This document shows positions 29,563-41,657 of a DNA stretch of 64,000 nucleotides, in pieces. The notes under the pieces were generated by a model, which worked only from the letters and a program-made list of their open reading frames with translations, was not told where the DNA came from and did not search any database. This stretch comes from Rhizophagus clarus. Lineage: Eukaryota > Glomeromycota > Glomeromycetes > Glomerales > Glomeraceae. The DNA is taken from NCBI GenBank assembly GCA_015698045.1, contig BLAL01000045.1:104583-168582 (forward strand), in the 5' to 3' direction. Each line of letters starts with the position of its first letter. The stretch's first letter is position 1. The position numbers and the translations under genes are program-made.

Positions 29563-29780
29563 GTACAAGAAATCTGGAAATCCTAGAAAAAAAGAATAAT
29601 AATAAATGAAATGTTAGAAATGTTTCTTTAAACAAATAAAAATCCTCTCCTCTTCTCAACTTACCTTTAAAGTCTGGTATGTACAAGAATCCAGAAACCC
29701 TAGAAAAAAAAATAAGAAATAAATCAAACACATTTCTTTGAAGTCAAGCAATTAAAAAAAATGTACTCACTAGCAGAAAT
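29563..29780 (-). repeat. Tandem splice-like cassettes at the insertion site
   Basis: On the minus strand, two or three copies of a unit run TTTTTTCTAGG, TTTC(C/T)(G/A)GA, TTCTTGTACATAC, then CTTTAAAG followed by a GTAAG donor-like site. The 14-kb element sits inside one such unit, whose other half is at 15511-15531. The unit looks like a short exon with flanking introns. Confidence 0.55.
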
Positions 29781-30544
29781 CTAAAAAAAAAACAAACAAA
29801 AAAGAGATTATCAGGTAGCATGAAATTTTAATGACACAGACTAAATGACGCGTGCGGACAAACAGACTTCGCCATGTGATCCAATATGTCATTAGGGTTC
29901 ATAAATAGTCCTTCACTTGGCCTTCACTCTGGACAATCAGTAAAGATCATAGTAAGTAAAGAATTTGTTTTATCAGTTATATAAAAAAACCAAAAAAAAA
30001 AATAAATAAATTATGTGATCATGTAATCACTTGATAATAATTATTGATTTTGATTGGCCAACGTTAACGCATGATCTAAACGCTTAGAAATAAAGCTTTA
30101 GAAATATCAGACAAGAATTAATGCTGCTGACTGAAAAATCGCCTTTCTAAAAAATATCGGTATAGACTATACTAGTATAGCCATTATCAACAGGAGTGTT
30201 TATTTTTCACAATTACAGTAGTATTCTGAAATGCATTAAATTTTTGACAATCATATCTTGAATAGAAAGTGGCATTATTGTTGTACATCGTCACGTACCA
30301 GATGGACATTTTTTTACATTACCTGAATTGATTATTTGTGTAAAGTTTCATAGTTCAGATTTCTGTTATATTTGCATATGAATAGACTTTTTGAGTTTTA
30401 TTATCGTTGATAAAGAAATTATGTTAAACGTTTTTTGGGAAAATTGAGTGGGAAAAATTATTTATAATTAATCAATTTTAATACATAACTTTTGATCATT
30501 TGTTTTATTTAATAAATTAATCAATCAATTTTCATATGTGGCAC
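29781..30544. other. Intergenic, no gene seen
   Basis: Moderately A/T-rich spacer. A short segment at 29835-29945 is richer in G+C but shows no open frame or RNA fold I can support. Confidence 0.4.
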
Positions 30545-31745
30545 TTGATTGTGAAAGAAATTATTTAATAATTAATCAGGAAGAAATTATTTAATAATTA
30601 ATCAGGAAGAAATTATTTAATAATTAATCAGGAAGAAATTATTTAATAATTAATCAGGAAGAAATTATTTAATAATTAATCAGGAAGAAATTATTTAATA
30701 ATTAATCAGGAAGAAATTATTTAATAATTAATCAGGAAGAAATTATTTAATAATTAATCAGGAAGAAATTATTTAATAATTAATCAGGAAGAAATTATTT
30801 AATAATTAATCAGGAAGAAATTATTTAATAATTAATCAGGAAGAAATTATTTAATAATTAATCAGGAAGAAATTATTTAATAATTAATCAGGAAGAAATT
30901 ATTTAATAATTAATCAGGAAGAAATTATTTAATAATTAATCAGGAAGAAATTATTTAATAATTAATCAGGAAGAAATTATTTAATAATTAATCAGGAAGA
31001 AATTATTTAATAATTAATCAGGAAGAAATTATTTAATAATTAATCAGGAAGAAATTATTTAATAATTAATCAGGAAGAAATTATTTAATAATTAATCAGG
31101 AAGAAATTATTTAATAATTAATCAGGAAGAAATTATTTAATAATTAATCAGGAAGAAATTATTTAATAATTAATCAGGAAGAAATTATTTAATAATTAAT
31201 CAGGAAGAAATTATTTAATAATTAATCAGGAAGAAATTATTTAATAATTAATCAGGAAGAAATTATTTAATAATTAATCAGGAAGAAATTATTTAATAAT
31301 TAATCAGGAAGAAATTATTTAATAATTAATCAGGAAGAAATTATTTAATAATTAATCAGGAAGAAATTATTTAATAATTAATCAGGAAGAAATTATTTAA
31401 TAATTAATCAGGAAGAAATTATTTAATAATTAATCAGGAAGAAATTATTTAATAATTAATCAGGAAGAAATTATTTAATAATTAATCAGGAAGAAATTAT
31501 TTAATAATTAATCAGGAAGAAATTATTTAATAATTAATCAGGAAGAAATTATTTAATAATTAATCAGGAAGAATTATTTAATAATTAATCAGGAAGAAAT
31601 TATTTAATAATTAATCAGGAAGAAATTATTTAATAATTAATCAGGAAGAAATTATTTAATAATTAATCAGGAAGAAATTATTTAATAATTAATCAGGAAG
31701 AAATTATTTAATAATTAATTAGGAAGAAATTATTTAATAATTAAT
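30545..31745. repeat. 26-bp minisatellite, about 45 copies
   Basis: Near-perfect tandem copies of AGGAAGAAATTATTTAATAATTAATC over about 1.2 kb (the unit itself exceeds quoting length only slightly; key parts are AGGAAGAAATT and TAATAATTAATC). One unit lacks an A (near 31570) and one has C to T (near 31720). The uniformity suggests recent expansion or homogenisation. It lies about 200 bp upstream of the gene at 31948. Confidence 0.95.
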
Positions 31746-31947
31746 CAATTTTAATAATTAATCAATCAATCAATTTTAATACATGGCACTTGATCGTTAT
31801 AATTAATTCAATTTGCACTTACTAATTAATTTTTTACTTATATAATGTTCAATTTTTTTTTCCAATTTATTTTTTCATTTTTTTTTTAACAAATTTTATT
31901 GCACTTCCAATTTTTTTTTTCAACAAAGTAATTACATTTATTACACG

Positions 31948-33234
31948 ATGGATATCATCGAAATTACAAAAGCAGCAGAGATAGATGATACAAAAGTTGA
32001 GAAAGAAGAAGCTGAGAAAGACGATTCAAAAGTTGAGAAAGAAGTCTTAGAAGCTAAGAAAGACGATGCAAAAGTTGAAAAAGACGATGATGCGAAAGCT
32101 AATCGAGAAGTTAAAATACAATTTAATCAAGCTGATAATTAAGAAACCAGTCAGATGATTTTTGACTTTGCCATTAAGAAGCACGAACAAATGAAACAAC
32201 TAGGAATCGTATCTCTTAATATAATTCAAAGCTCACGTGAAATTATATTAAAAACAGAACATCAAATATATAATATTTTACCTTCAAACAAAATAATTGC
32301 AGAAAATACGACAAATATATTGGCACAAAATATATTGTTAAAAAAGCCACATGACCTTAGCAAATCTTCGATTAAAATGGCACTTCAAATCCACCAACTT
32401 TTATTAAATTTGGACAAACTTCCTGTCCCAGTACCAACGATGAACCCGTCCAAATTTGATAAGCCCAATAATTACATTCAAGTATTATTCAGAAAATTAG
32501 AAAAAGGCGTGAAACTTGACGATGATGATTTTTTATACTTACCAAATCAATTAGATGATGATAAGAGTGGAGATGGTGATAAGAGTGAAGTTCAACCAGA
32601 CGATGATAAAAGTGAAGTTATCATTTCTGAAATTGATTTATTAAGAAACAAAGACAATTTGTATTTTAATTTTAATAAGAAAAAAGCAATTAAAATATTA
32701 TCTCGCCAAATTGGTAAGATATATAATAAAATAAAGGAAGAATATATTGAAGCAGAAATTAAAAGACGACAAAGATTTAGATTTTACGTAAATATTTTAA
32801 ATATTCAAAGAAAAATTGAAAATTATTGTTGCTTATATAGAACTAGGAACAAAGGAGAGACAATTAAATCTCAATCGGTGAATAAAATTATACAATATAA
32901 CTCAAATATTACTCACAATGATTTTAAAAATATCCTTAAGGCAGCGAGAAGAATTGAAAGCTTAATTAAAGTTGCTAACGATAATTGGGACATCATTGAT
33001 GCATTTCTGAATGTCAATATTAATTTTTTTAAATTGACCAGCATTAATGTTAATAATTATGAACAATGGTTAAATCTCGTCGAGACAGGAAAAACAATTT
33101 CAGAAGAGGAAGGGAAAATGATTTATTTGATAAAGAAAAAACGAGAAAATCAATCAAGAAAAGACAAATTAAAAAATATATATCATCAAGCGAATATTAC
33201 TAATAGTTCAGAAATATTATCAAACATTAATTAG
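31948..33234 (+). CDS. Host-like hypothetical protein gene, with in-frame TAA or a 45-nt intron
   Basis: Two frames in the same phase, 31948-32142 (64 codons, repeats of KVEKDD/EKDDSK) and 32155-33234 (359 codons), are separated only by a TAA at 32140-32142. A GT-AG segment 32110-32154 of exactly 45 nt would remove the stop and keep frame, though its GTTAAA donor is weak and 45 nt is short. The protein is hydrophilic, helical and Lys/Asp-rich, with an acidic DDD(K)SE repeat region around the middle and no catalytic or membrane motif. I do not recognise it. A T/C-rich tract of about 100 bp precedes the start. A nonsense mutation is the alternative explanation. Confidence 0.5.
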
Positions 33235-33479
33235 AAAGACGAATAAGGTGAATATTATGAATAGAACTTTTATTTGTATTATTAATTCATTTAGCTAATC
33301 AACAAAATCCCAAAATGATCAAAGTGATCAATAAATTTATTAAATATATATTAATTATACAAGTATAATTTTACATAAATAACATTCTTCTTTATTATTA
33401 TCAAATTAAAATTTATCAATTAATAAAATATTTTTATTAAATAAAATTTTGTTATAATATTAATTAATAAAATGTGATA
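33235..33479. other. A+T-rich 3' flank
   Basis: No gene or repeat recognised downstream of the Lys/Asp-rich protein gene. Confidence 0.4.
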
Positions 33480-33770
33480 AATATAAAGAAACGCTTGTAT
33501 TACAGTAAATTTGATGATTTCTCGAACTTTTCTTAAAATTGTCAAATTTACTGTAATACAATAAAAATAATGTAATCGTAATCTTGGTTTTTAAGAAAAG
33601 TTCGTTTGAACTTTTCTTAAAATCATCAAATTTACTGTAATACAATAAAAATAACGTGATCGTAATCTTGATTTTTAAGAAAAGTTCGTTCAAACTTTTC
33701 TTAAAATCATCAAATTTACTGTAATACAATAGTGATAACGTGATCGTAATCTTGATTTTTAATTTTTCTT
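33480..33770. repeat. ~90-bp tandem repeats with inverted arms, 3 copies
   Basis: Each unit contains TTTACTGTAATACAATA, then GTAATCTTG(G/A)TTTTTAAG, and a hairpin AAGAAAAGTTCG..(C)GAACTTTTCTT. Frames through it on the minus strand arise from the repeat and are not a gene. Confidence 0.75.
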
Positions 33771-34009
33771 GATCTGCAACATATATTAAATGATCAAACC
33801 TAAAAAAATTTTTTAGAAATATTTTTTCTTTAATCTTTTTGCATCATTATGTAATTTAATTTTTTTAAAAAGCGTTTAACTCCAACTTTTTTGTATTATT
33901 ACGTAATTTAATTTACATGATATGCACAGGCCGCATTTTTTTATTTATAAATTAAATTTTCTATTTAAAGGTATTATTGATAGGTAATTATGTTTTCCTA
34001 TTGTAATGT
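33771..34009. other. A+T-rich spacer
   Basis: Nothing recognised between the 90-bp repeats and the transposase remnant. Confidence 0.4.
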
Positions 34010-34775
34010 ATTTAAATTTTGTGACTCTACATAATATTCTATGAACTGCTAGCAATGAGTCACAGTCCTCTTCATAGTATTCAGTTTTCCATAGTTCTGT
34101 ATTTGATATTTTTAGTTCCATAAAGCTATGTTTAAACCGAATACCAGAGGTGGGTGCACATTTATACCATTTAATATATGCTAGAAAATGTGTTTTTGAT
34201 CCCTCTGGAAATCTAAGTGTATATTCAAAGTAATATTGAACTTCACTCGGATATATATCAATTGGTTTATCACTAACCGCTTTCCATTTTGCAAATATGG
34301 TCGCATTTTTTTCTTGTTAACTTGATATTACAGACCCAAAAATTTCTGCGCCAATTTGCAATCTTGTGTGCTGATTAATTACCAGGTCCATAAATCCTAA
34401 TATTTCACTTTGTTCTTTTTCATATAATATAGAATACCATTCACATAGAAATCTGCGCAATTCTAAAGGCATAATAACTTTAAAATATGAAAGTTTGAGC
34501 ATTTGACCTGGTAATTTCTCAGTACCATATATTTTGAAAAATGTAGATGTATTGTGCCTCATAGATAGAAAATGTTGCAACTCTTCCCTTTCTACTGTAA
34601 GTGCCAAACTATCTACAGCTTTTCTTGGTATAAGAAGGCAAAGAGATTTATTGAGAAGACCAGATGACCATCTGCACGTTAAGTGGTAATCTACTAGAGT
34701 ATTTCTTAGGATGATTTTCATAAGTTCAGGTTCTATTTGTCGATTGCTGTTAGGATATGATCCTAAATAGTAGGA
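34010..34775 (-). pseudogene. C-terminal remnant of a transposase (CACTA-like family)
   Basis: On the minus strand a continuous frame runs from an acceptor-like CTATTTAG at about 34765 through 34721-34317, then across a TAA (34317-34319) to about 34010. It contains LPGQMLKLS, a cysteine-tryptophan segment, RLQIGAEIFGS, YPSEVQYYFEYTLRFPEG, AYIKWYK and LLAVHRILCR. That order (IGAEIFGS, then a Y-x-G/S-x-VQYYF strand, then a (P/A)VHRI motif) is what I recall from C-termini of CACTA-like transposases abundant in Rhizophagus. N-terminal exons are absent, so it is a fragment. The single TAA in an otherwise open frame suggests recent decay. Confidence 0.55.
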
Positions 34776-35740
34776 AATATACTTATTAATTGAAAGAAAA
34801 TTACAAGATATCGAAGCAAAGTAAGAATTTTACCTATATATCTATTAAGTCTCTCAAATGGAAAAAGCCAATAACTATATATAGGGCCGTAGCCCAGTTC
34901 CAATGGACGTTATAGTGGGAACAACGTGAACGTGTGTAGCGAGGCATTATTAGTTTAGATTTGATTTTTATAATTTGATTTTGGGATGAGTAAAAATTTG
35001 AAAGAAAGTCGTAAAATGTTACTTTAAATAAAATTTGAACAATACCTCTTTGGTTTGATTTTATTTCTCGTTTCAATTAAAATTTAATTTATTACACTTT
35101 TCATCATTAAACATATTAATTAAATCTCATGCGGATATGGATTATCTAAATATAAATATCATGATTAAATCAAAAAATAAAAAAATCTTAGTTTGATTTC
35201 AGTTTCATTTCAATTAAAAATAATTGAAAATCATGTACATGTTTAATTGTTTTAAATATAAATATCAATATATCATATTTAAAAATAAAACAATTTATTA
35301 TTAGTACATTCTATTGAATTTTAAATATTTCGCATACATTTTTTAAAAAAATTAATTTTTTTTAATCAATTTAATTAAAAATAATTATATTCTGATTAAA
35401 TATTTTGCGTACATTTCTTAAAAAAATCATAAAAAAAATCTTGTACATCGTACATGCAATTACTAAATATCATCCCCTTGTGATAAATAAAAAATTACGC
35501 AACACAAATTCAACACAAATTTAACAAATTTAACGAAATTTGGCCAAAATTAATAATTTTTTACCAGAATTATCAACACAAATTGAACACAAATTGAACA
35601 CAAGTTTCAGTCACGATTTATTTATGTCACACCCGTGTTGTTGATAATTAAATAAATAAATCTGCATGATATAATTGTGCATACAGTATCGTATTTTCTG
35701 GCCAATCAAAATTAGGCTGATCCTTGCATGTGATTTAATC
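34776..35740. other. Intergenic, no gene seen
   Basis: A short G+C-richer island at 34880-34945 (GGGCCGTAGCCCAG) stands out but has no flanking structure. 35500-35640 has repeated AACACAAATT phrases. The rest is A/T-rich spacer. Confidence 0.4.
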
Positions 35741-36720
35741 TGCACGCGTTTTTTGTCCTATTTATTTTTTGTCTCTTTATTTCTTTATTTTTTTGTTCAA
35801 TATTTTTCTCTTTTTTTATTATTTCTTTATCCTTTTGTTCAATATTTTTTAATTATATACAGAATATTTACATATATTTCATAATTTATTGCTTTGCAGG
35901 TATAAAAATATTTGTTTATTAATAATAATTATTTCATTATTTTTTACTTCTTTTTTACTTTGTATCGTAATATTGACAATAATATACATGTTTCCTTTAT
36001 TTTTTTTTACTTGTACTTTAATACTAACGATCGATACTAACAATACTAATTATGTTTTTTTTACTCCTTTTACTTAATACTAACAACATGTTTATTTTTT
36101 ATTTTGTCTCCTCTTTCTTTTATTTTTAGTTTATTCTTTGCAGGTATAGAAATATTTGTTTATTAATACTAATTATTTTCATTTTCTTTTTACCTCTGTT
36201 ACTTTGTGTCGTAATACTAACAATAATATCCATATTTCCTTTATTCCTTTTTACTTTTATTTCAATACTAACGATACTAACAATACTAATTATATTTTTT
36301 TTACTCCTTTTACTTAATACCAACAACATGTTTATTTTTCCTCTTTCTTTTATTTTTAGTTTATTCTTTGCAGGTATAGAAATATTTGTTTATTAATACT
36401 AATTGTTTTAATACTAACGCGTTTTTTATCCTAATTGTTACTTTATATCATAATACTAACAATACTATCTACGTTTCCTTTTTTTCTTTTACTTGTACTT
36501 TAATACTAACGATAATATCCATGTTTCTACTGTTTCTTTAACTCTTTTTACTCTAATATTAACAACACTAATAATACTAACAATATTTCTTTTATCTTTA
36601 TATCTAATACCAACGTTACTATAGCTGTTTCTCTTCTTTTTACATCTAATTGTATCGTTACTCTTTCTTTTTTTACTTTTATATATTCTGTATATAGTAA
36701 TAAATACTTGTAATTTTTTA
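35741..36720 (+). repeat. Polypyrimidine tract with three ~230-bp units
   Basis: T/C-rich plus strand. Three units near 35889, 36130 and 36360 share CTTTGCAGGTATA(A/G)AAATAT, TTGTTTATTAATA and ACTAACAATACTAA phrases. The first contains both an acceptor-like TTTGCAG and a donor-like GTATA in direct contact. Open frames reflect composition only. Confidence 0.6.
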
Positions 36721-36779
36721 TAATTTAATTCATATTATATCTAATAAAATATACATTATATAAACTTATAGTACAAAAA

Positions 36780-37190
36780 TGAATTTTGAAACATTACAAA
36801 ATATTTATGTAAAATTACGAATCATCAAAATATTTTAAAAAGTTGCGAAATATTACGCAATAAAATTACACAATATTACGAACCGTAAAATTATGCATAT
36901 CATAATATTTCAAAAAGTTATAAAATATTACGCTTATATAAACTTATGGCGGGTCTGAAAACTTACGAAATATTATGTAAAATTACGAAATATTGCGAAT
37001 GCGTAAAATTATGAGATATTATGAACCGTAAAATTACGAAACTTTGCATATCATAATATTTCAAAATATTTTAAAAAGTTACAAAATATTACTCTTCTGC
37101 AAACTTGCGGCAGGTCTGGAAACTTACAAAATATTACGATGTGTAATCTTGCACAATTTTTCGCACTATAAAATTTCCTGATGAATGAAA
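36780..37190. repeat. A/T repeats built on AAATTACGAAATATT
   Basis: About 2-3 imperfect units of 150-170 bp with ATTACGAAATATTACG, CATATCATAATATTTCAAAA and GCGGGTCTG/GGCAGGTCTGG phrases. No gene. Confidence 0.55.
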
Positions 37191-37419
37191 TGAAAACAAG
37201 CAAAACAAGTGAACATTAATTGTAAATAAATTATAATTTGTGTAAAGAGTAGTGAATTTTTTTTATAATATTTTTTGTATAATAATTATTTTATTATCGA
37301 TTGAAAATATAAATAAAACTTTCAGTAATTATAATTAAATGAATTAAATTACTTTTAAATTATAATTGTATTTAAATTATAAATCTACTACTATTAATGC
37401 CCCATAAATGCTATACTTT

Positions 37420-37744
37420 TCAGCTATCTGATATGTGTGAAAATTATGAAATTATGCTTATATTTCAAATACAAATAGGATACATATTAGGTATATATAG
37501 GATACTTATTAGTACTATCTGATAAGTATATAATATTTGTCTGATATTTTTTTAAAATATATCAGGTACCCAATAAATCTATGATATGTAACCGATATTT
37601 AACTACCCAATATGTATGAGATATATACTTGATATGTATGTTATATGTCACTGATTTTCTGCATCTAACGGGTACATATCAGATACTCGATATGTGTAGT
37701 ATTATTAAATAGCATACACATATTTCACATATATCAGGTACATA
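37420..37744 (+). repeat. ATATCAGG-type dispersed repeat, copy 2 (interrupted)
   Basis: It shares ATATCAGGTAC, CCAATATGTATG and ACTACCCAATATG phrases with 12751-13020 in the opposite orientation. It continues at 44322-44370 after the inserted 6.6-kb transposon, and the junction phrase ATATCAGGTAC occurs on both sides. Confidence 0.5.
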
Positions 37745-38339
37745 TGGGGTCTTTGCAATAGAAAGGGCGGAAACTACCCCAGAAACGAAAAATGAGTTTT
37801 TGTCAGATTTGGGTAGATTTCGATATAGGTTACATTTTTCAATTATAAATGAAAGTCGGTTTCCATAATAAAAAATCGAGATAATTGAAATAATTGTGAA
37901 TGTTACACCAAAATGATCTACATCTAAAAATAGTTACAAGTTACACTAAACTAAAATTAGTAGTACGGGAACACAAACTTTTTTGCAATAGAAAGGGCGG
38001 TAGTTCTTATCCAATCACATTGCATTTTTTTTTACTAATGTTAAACGAACCGTTAAATTTTTTAGGTTAAACTGTTTAAATCAAATGGTGTTTTAAACCC
38101 TTTTTTTATTTAAACAGTTTTTTAAATCGTTACCTTTTATTTATTTTTTGTCTGAAGCAAAGCAGGAAAATCTTTTTTCTTTACTGACGTCCTGGACTCC
38201 TGGCTGTTCAGGCCTTCATTATAAGCAAGTTCGTTAACGCTATAATGAATCATTCGGTATAGTATAACGAATTTTTCGGTATAGTCTCATACGACTTGCC
38301 GATCTGCGATCATGTAACATTAATAAAAAAAAAACGTTT

Positions 38340-39060
38340 TTTATATATATTCAATGTTCTTTTTCTTTTTGTAGGAACGGACTTTTCGGAACGTCCCTGA
38401 AGGTAAATGGGGTAGAGGGGAGGGTTTTTTTTTTATATTTTTAATACATAAGAACGTGTATTAATGTTCTTTTTTGTTTTTTTTTGTAGGAACGGACTTT
38501 TCGGAACGTCCCTGGAGGTATATGGGGTAGAGAGGAGGATTTTTTTTTTATTTTTAATACATAAGAACGTTTATTGACGTTCTTTTTTATTCTTTTTTGT
38601 AGGAATGGACTTTTCGGAACCTCCCTGGAGGTAAATGGGGTAGAGGGGAGGGTTTTTTTATATTTTTAATACATAAGAACGTTTATTAATGTTCTTTTTT
38701 GTTTTTTTTTTGTAGGAACGGACTTTTCAGAACGTCCCTAGAGGTATATGGGGTAGAAAGGAGGATTTTTTTTATTTTTAATACATAAGAACGTTTATTG
38801 ACGTTCTTTTTTATTCTTTTTGTAGGAACGGACTTTTCGGAACGTTCCTGGAGGTAAATAGGGTAGAGGGGAGGGTTTTTTTTATATTTTTAATACATAA
38901 GACCGTTTATTAATGTACTTTTTACTTTTTGGAACGTCCCTGGAGGTAAATGGGTAGAGAGGAGGAATTTTTTTTTATTTTTAATACATAAGAACGTTTA
39001 TTAACGTTCTTTTTTATTCTTTTTTGCAGGAACGGACCATTTGGCCACGGCTTCTAGGCG
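38340..39060 (+). repeat. ~110-bp tandem units each bounded by splice-like sites
   Basis: Six to seven units: T-rich run ending TTTTTGTAG, then GAACGGACTTTTCGGAACGT and CCCTGGAG, then GTAAATGGGG or GTATATGGGG, then a purine-rich stretch and AATACATAAGAACGTTTATT. Each looks like a short exon of about 28 nt between introns of about 85 nt. The unit core GGACTTTTCGGAACGTCC is also nearly self-complementary. No protein-coding continuity was found. Confidence 0.75.
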
Positions 39061-39302
39061 ATTTCAAAGGTGGGTAGGGTAGTGTTTGGTAATTTAGTAT
39101 ATGGAAGGTTTAAATTTTTTATTGAAATGGTATTAACCATTCTTTTTCTTTTTTTTTTAGGATATGGGCCTGTGTTAAGGATAAATGAAAGGATGAATAT
39201 ATTTAATTTCTTTTAGAATAGACAATGTAAGATTCATATCACTTTATATTTAAATTTAAATAGGTTGTGAAGATTTCTTTTTATTCTTAAAAAATTATCT
39301 AT
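39061..39302. other. Transposase 3' flank
   Basis: One further acceptor-like TTTTTTTTAGGATATGGG lies near 39160. No gene. Confidence 0.4.
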
Positions 39303-41657
39303 TTAATTGGATTTTGGTTTTTCAATATTTGGTAATGGACAATATTCGTCTTGCTTTTGAGAGTCTCTAATATGTTGACGTACTTGTTCATATAAGTACC
39401 ATTGCCTTTTGGCAGATAATTTTTCAGGAAAAATTTCTCGTGGAAATCCCATAATGTCATTATCTTTTTTAATATCTATAATTTGTGTATTCCCATCAAC
39501 TTTTTCTTTAATTTCTACTTTACCTACATTATTCATATGAAAAGTAAAATGATGATATTTTAAAATATTAGGAATTGTTTTGAAAAATTTTAATAAATAT
39601 TCTGTCCAATTATAAAAATGCACTACACGATCTCCATTTTTGTTAAAAATTGTTTGTGCTCGGTTATAACCTCCTAATGTTGAATTTTCTACTACATTTA
39701 CCAAATCATCAAGATTATCAACATCAGATTTTCGTAACTTTAATTTGAAAAGACCAAAAAATCTGTCAGGACTGAACTTAGTATGGCCTGCTACCATAAA
39801 TGAGTAAGTAATTTTGGTATGCAGCCCACATGCAACTCTCCATGCTAAGTACATAATCATTGCATTATTTTTATTTTGTCCAGCGCAATTGTCTGCATGA
39901 ATAACTAATTCAGTTTCACCCATTCCATAAAGAGTAAAATAATTATGAACAAGTGATATAACTGCATTGGCTCCTTTTCCGATACTTTCTTCTTCCTTTA
40001 TTAAATAATTTCTCTAAAATAAAAGTATAAATAAATAAAGCAATATAAATAATATTAAAAATTATAGTAATTATAAATATTTACTTGAATTGGAAATGCA
40101 TCTTCACAAATTCCAAAGACTTGAATATTATAAAGAGATTTAAAATAGATACTTCCCTTTTATAAAAAAAAAATATCACTTTAATATATTAAATAATAAA
40201 TATCTATATTTATAAGTTAATTAAAAAATTATACTTCTTGTTGAGATGAGAATGGAATTTTTACTTGTTCGGCATAGTCCCATGAAATATGATTTTCAAA
40301 ATTAAAGGAATTTGGATTATTAGGACGTAAATATTCTGGAAAGTTAGATTGTTGTTTTAAAAATATTTTTGATGCTTGTATACAATTTCTAAATAAAATT
40401 AAAATTTTCATTTAATAATTATTTACATACTATAAAAATATTATTTCAAAGATATACCTATAATATTCTCTTTCTTTTTGTGCCCAAAGAAAATGATTAT
40501 TCCATTCTGCTACTTGTATTTCACTATTTTGTTCACGTTGTAATTTGAACCGATATTCTTTACATTTAAAACATAGATCACTTCGAGGTGAAAGAAATTT
40601 GATTTCTGGAATATATTTATTCCAAATACGCCAGAATGTGGTTAAATGTATTATTTTTTGATCTAAATCTTCTATAGTTGATGTATACAACCGATATAAT
40701 GAGGAGTAGCTTTCACTTGCTGGAAGAAAAGTTACTAACAAGGTATCTCTTTGAAAATGTCGTCCTTTATTAATTATAATAATTAATTTATATTAGCCTA
40801 TAACATTATAAAATTTTATAAATTGAAAATTAAATTATTATAAAAAAAATACCAGGGGAAGGTAAGCCATGAATGTTTGCATAATTTACTATAAATATTA
40901 ATATTTCTAAAATTTTTTCAAATGACAGAGAAGAATTACTAAGTCTTCCAGTTAATTTATGAACTCTTGGACTAATTCCTTGTTGTGAATAATGATTTCG
41001 AATATTTCTCCAATATTTTTCTCCAATTCCATATATTGTTAAAAATGCTGTACTACATATTTGCATCCCCTCAAATACATAATTATTATCAAGCCGTTGA
41101 CGTTTTTTACTTATTGTTATCATTTCATTTCGGGCAGTTGCAGATAATACTCCTAATATAAACATATCTTTTTGACTATTATTAAAGGTTTGAAAATTCT
41201 GGTAATTTTTTAAAGCATTTTCATGAGCAACTTTATTTTGGAGGCATTTTTCTTTACAGCATATTACTGTTTGTAATTTTTTGATTTGTGCCTCCTCATC
41301 TTTTTGATTTATTTTTATATTAGCTAAACTATCTTCATCTTGATTAGTAGAATCTTCGATTTTATTTTTTGAATAAATTTGTTTAAATTTATTTATTTGA
41401 TCATCATTTAGAGTAGGTTCATTAATAGGTTCATTTAAAGCGGCTTCTAATTCAATTGAAATAGGCTCAATTACAAGTTCAACCAATAAAGATTCTCCTT
41501 CATAAGGTATTACTGTACTATTTGACTCATTTGATTGATAAATAAATCGTAACTCCTGTATTTGATCTTGAATATTTGATAGTTCAGAGTGAGTTTCTGC
41601 AAAAATACTATCAAATAAATGATGATTTTTGTTTGACGTGGAGGTAGTTGAAGTCAT
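39303..41657 (-). CDS. Transposase of the 6.6-kb element, five exons, 682 aa
   Basis: Exons on the minus strand: 41657-40853, 40764-40458, 40388-40235, 40156-40085 and 40013-39303. All four introns (88, 69, 78 and 71 bp) are GT-AG, and the joined length of 2,049 bases is a multiple of three with no stop. The N-terminal 160 residues are acidic and disordered, then CCKEKC and CFKCKE pairs may bind zinc. The C-terminal half follows a pattern I recall from a widespread uncharacterised family of animal and fungal proteins (DUF7869-like): WDYAEQVKIPF, GSIYFKSLY, LVIHADNCAGQNKNN, then VAGHTKFSPDRFFGLFK. The aspartates in these three blocks are plausible DDE-type catalytic residues. Being the only gene between inverted ends, it is the probable transposase. 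Intact and possibly active. Confidence 0.85.

Noticed and set aside
30545..31745. Possible CRISPR-like array
   Set aside because: The 26-bp units are directly adjacent with no unique spacers, and the DNA is eukaryotic; it is a minisatellite.
33460..33729. 89-residue minus-strand frame with three repeats
   Set aside because: Direct product of the 90-bp tandem repeats; no start context or independent sequence.
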